Below are positions 63,414 through 64,000 of a DNA stretch of 64,000 nucleotides, one piece after another (positions within the stretch are counted from its first letter, which is position 1; the number at the start of each line of letters is the position of its first letter). The stretch is from SIG452 sp045540295. Lineage in GTDB: Bacteria > Bacillota > Clostridia > UMGS1840. The translations under genes and the position numbers were made by a program. The notes under the pieces were generated by a model. The model saw nothing but the letters and a program-made list of their open reading frames with translations, made no database searches and was not told where the DNA came from. The DNA is taken from positions 1 through 64,000 of the forward strand of contig JAZQGY010000005.1 in the NCBI GenBank assembly GCA_045540295.1, written 5' to 3'.

Positions 63414-64000
63414 AATATCAGATGTTGAAAAAACCTTTAACCCCGGAACCATCAATGAAAAGAAGGCACTGAACGGCATCAATCTGCATCTTAGGGCAGG
63501 TGATTTTGTAACGGTCATCGGCGGTAACGGTGCCGGTAAATCCACGATGCTCAATATGGTTGCAGGGGTATATCCCGTAGATTGCGGAAGCATCGTCATT
63601 GACGGAATTGACATTACCCATCTTCCGGAATACAAAAGAGCAAAATATTTAGGAAGAGTGTTTCAGGACCCGATGACAGGGACTGCAGCTGATATGCAAA
63701 TTGAAGAAAACCTTGCTCTCGCTGCAAGACGAGGCAAAAAAAGAACCTTACGGGCAGGGATTACCGCGAAAGAACGGGCAGAGTACAAAGAGCTTTTAAA
63801 AATTCTTGGATTAGGCCTGGAAGAACGGTTAACGGCAAAGGTAGGTCTGTTATCCGGTGGACAGCGACAAGCACTGACACTTCTGATGGCAACACTGAAA
63901 CAACCGAAACTGTTGCTTTTGGACGAGCATACTGCTGCACTGGATCCGAAAACTGCAAAAAAAGTTTTGGAAATTACTGAAGAAATTGTCACCAAAGATA
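63406..64000 (+). CDS. ABC transporter ATP-binding protein (3' truncated by window edge)
   Basis: The frame from the ATG at 63406 stays open to the end of the window (198 complete codons). It has Walker A GGNGAGKST (about 41-49), the Q-loop VFQDPMTG, the signature LLSGGQRQALTL and Walker B KLLLLDEHTAALD. It therefore energises the importer formed with the two preceding genes. AAGGGGGAAGGG lies just before the start, which overlaps the permease gene by eight bases. The remaining C-terminal part, with the H-loop, is outside the window. Confidence 0.93.
   Translation, partial: MLKISDVEKTFNPGTINEKKALNGINLHLRAGDFVTVIGGNGAGKSTMLNMVAGVYPVDCGSIVIDGIDITHLPEYKRAKYLGRVFQDPMTGTAADMQIEENLALAARRGKKRTLRAGITAKERAEYKELLKILGLGLEERLTAKVGLLSGGQRQALTLLMATLKQPKLLLLDEHTAALDPKTAKKVLEITEEIVTKD

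Overview
The window looks like a chromosomal segment of a low-to-moderate GC, spore-forming Clostridia-type Bacillota. The evidence is the dipicolinate synthase pair dpaA/dpaB, Firmicutes-style intrinsic terminators, strong TTGACA-17-TATAAT promoters, AGGAGG-like ribosome binding sites, and the rpoBC / L7Ae-rpsL-rpsG-fusA-tuf order. No rRNA, complete tRNA or CRISPR array was seen. Most genes up to about 54.5 kb are on the minus strand; from 54.7 kb on all are on the plus strand.

Layout. 0-1 kb: the 3' end of a large serine recombinase gene (end of a mobile element), followed by tRNA-like fragments. 1.1-4.6 kb: a four-gene two-component operon and a separate paralogous small membrane protein gene. 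Both promoters carry 11-bp-phased TTAACA repeats that resemble PhoP boxes. 4.7-13 kb: one minus-strand operon, pheA-aroB-aroC-aroEK-aroQ-aroA-tyrA-aroF, holding all seven shikimate steps plus the Phe and Tyr branches. It is preceded by an apparent ribosome-mediated attenuator with a Phe/Tyr-rich leader peptide. 13-16.3 kb: an SLC13-type permease, a pyridoxal kinase and a divergent, C-terminally short MocR/PdxR regulator. 16.3-18.4 kb: dpaB/dpaA and rplS. 18.7-24.4 kb: lacZ and a fused sugar-isomerase/acyl-CoA ligase gene. 24.6-30.1 kb: typA-argC-argB and a divergent MATE pump. 30.1-30.6 kb: a small Cys-rich protein behind a highly structured leader RNA. 30.9-43.7 kb: tuf, fusA, rpsG, rpsL, an L7Ae-like gene, rpoC and rpoB. 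44.2-46.3 kb: an EF-G paralogue with altered GTPase motifs. 46.6-48.5 kb: an SLH surface protein behind a second structured leader. 48.7-50.2 kb: a PurF-like protein without the nucleophile Cys. 50.5-54.5 kb: pgk-tpiA-gpmI-gtrA. 54.7-61.2 kb: rluD-type gene, rsmG, two tandem beta-propeller glycosidase-like genes and a GH20 hexosaminidase. 61.4-64 kb: an ABC importer (binding lipoprotein, permease, ATPase cut by the window edge).

The most notable signals are regulatory. They are the aromatic leader-peptide attenuator upstream of pheA; two leader RNAs that share one architecture (transcription start at the base of a long closing stem, then an intrinsic terminator, then the gene) at 30351-30563 and 48241-48430; a shared response-regulator box; and a dispersed palindromic repeat family with at least six copies, all at gene 3' ends. 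Nothing was computed beyond reading the sequence. Family names rest on recognised motifs and overall protein similarity, without a database search.
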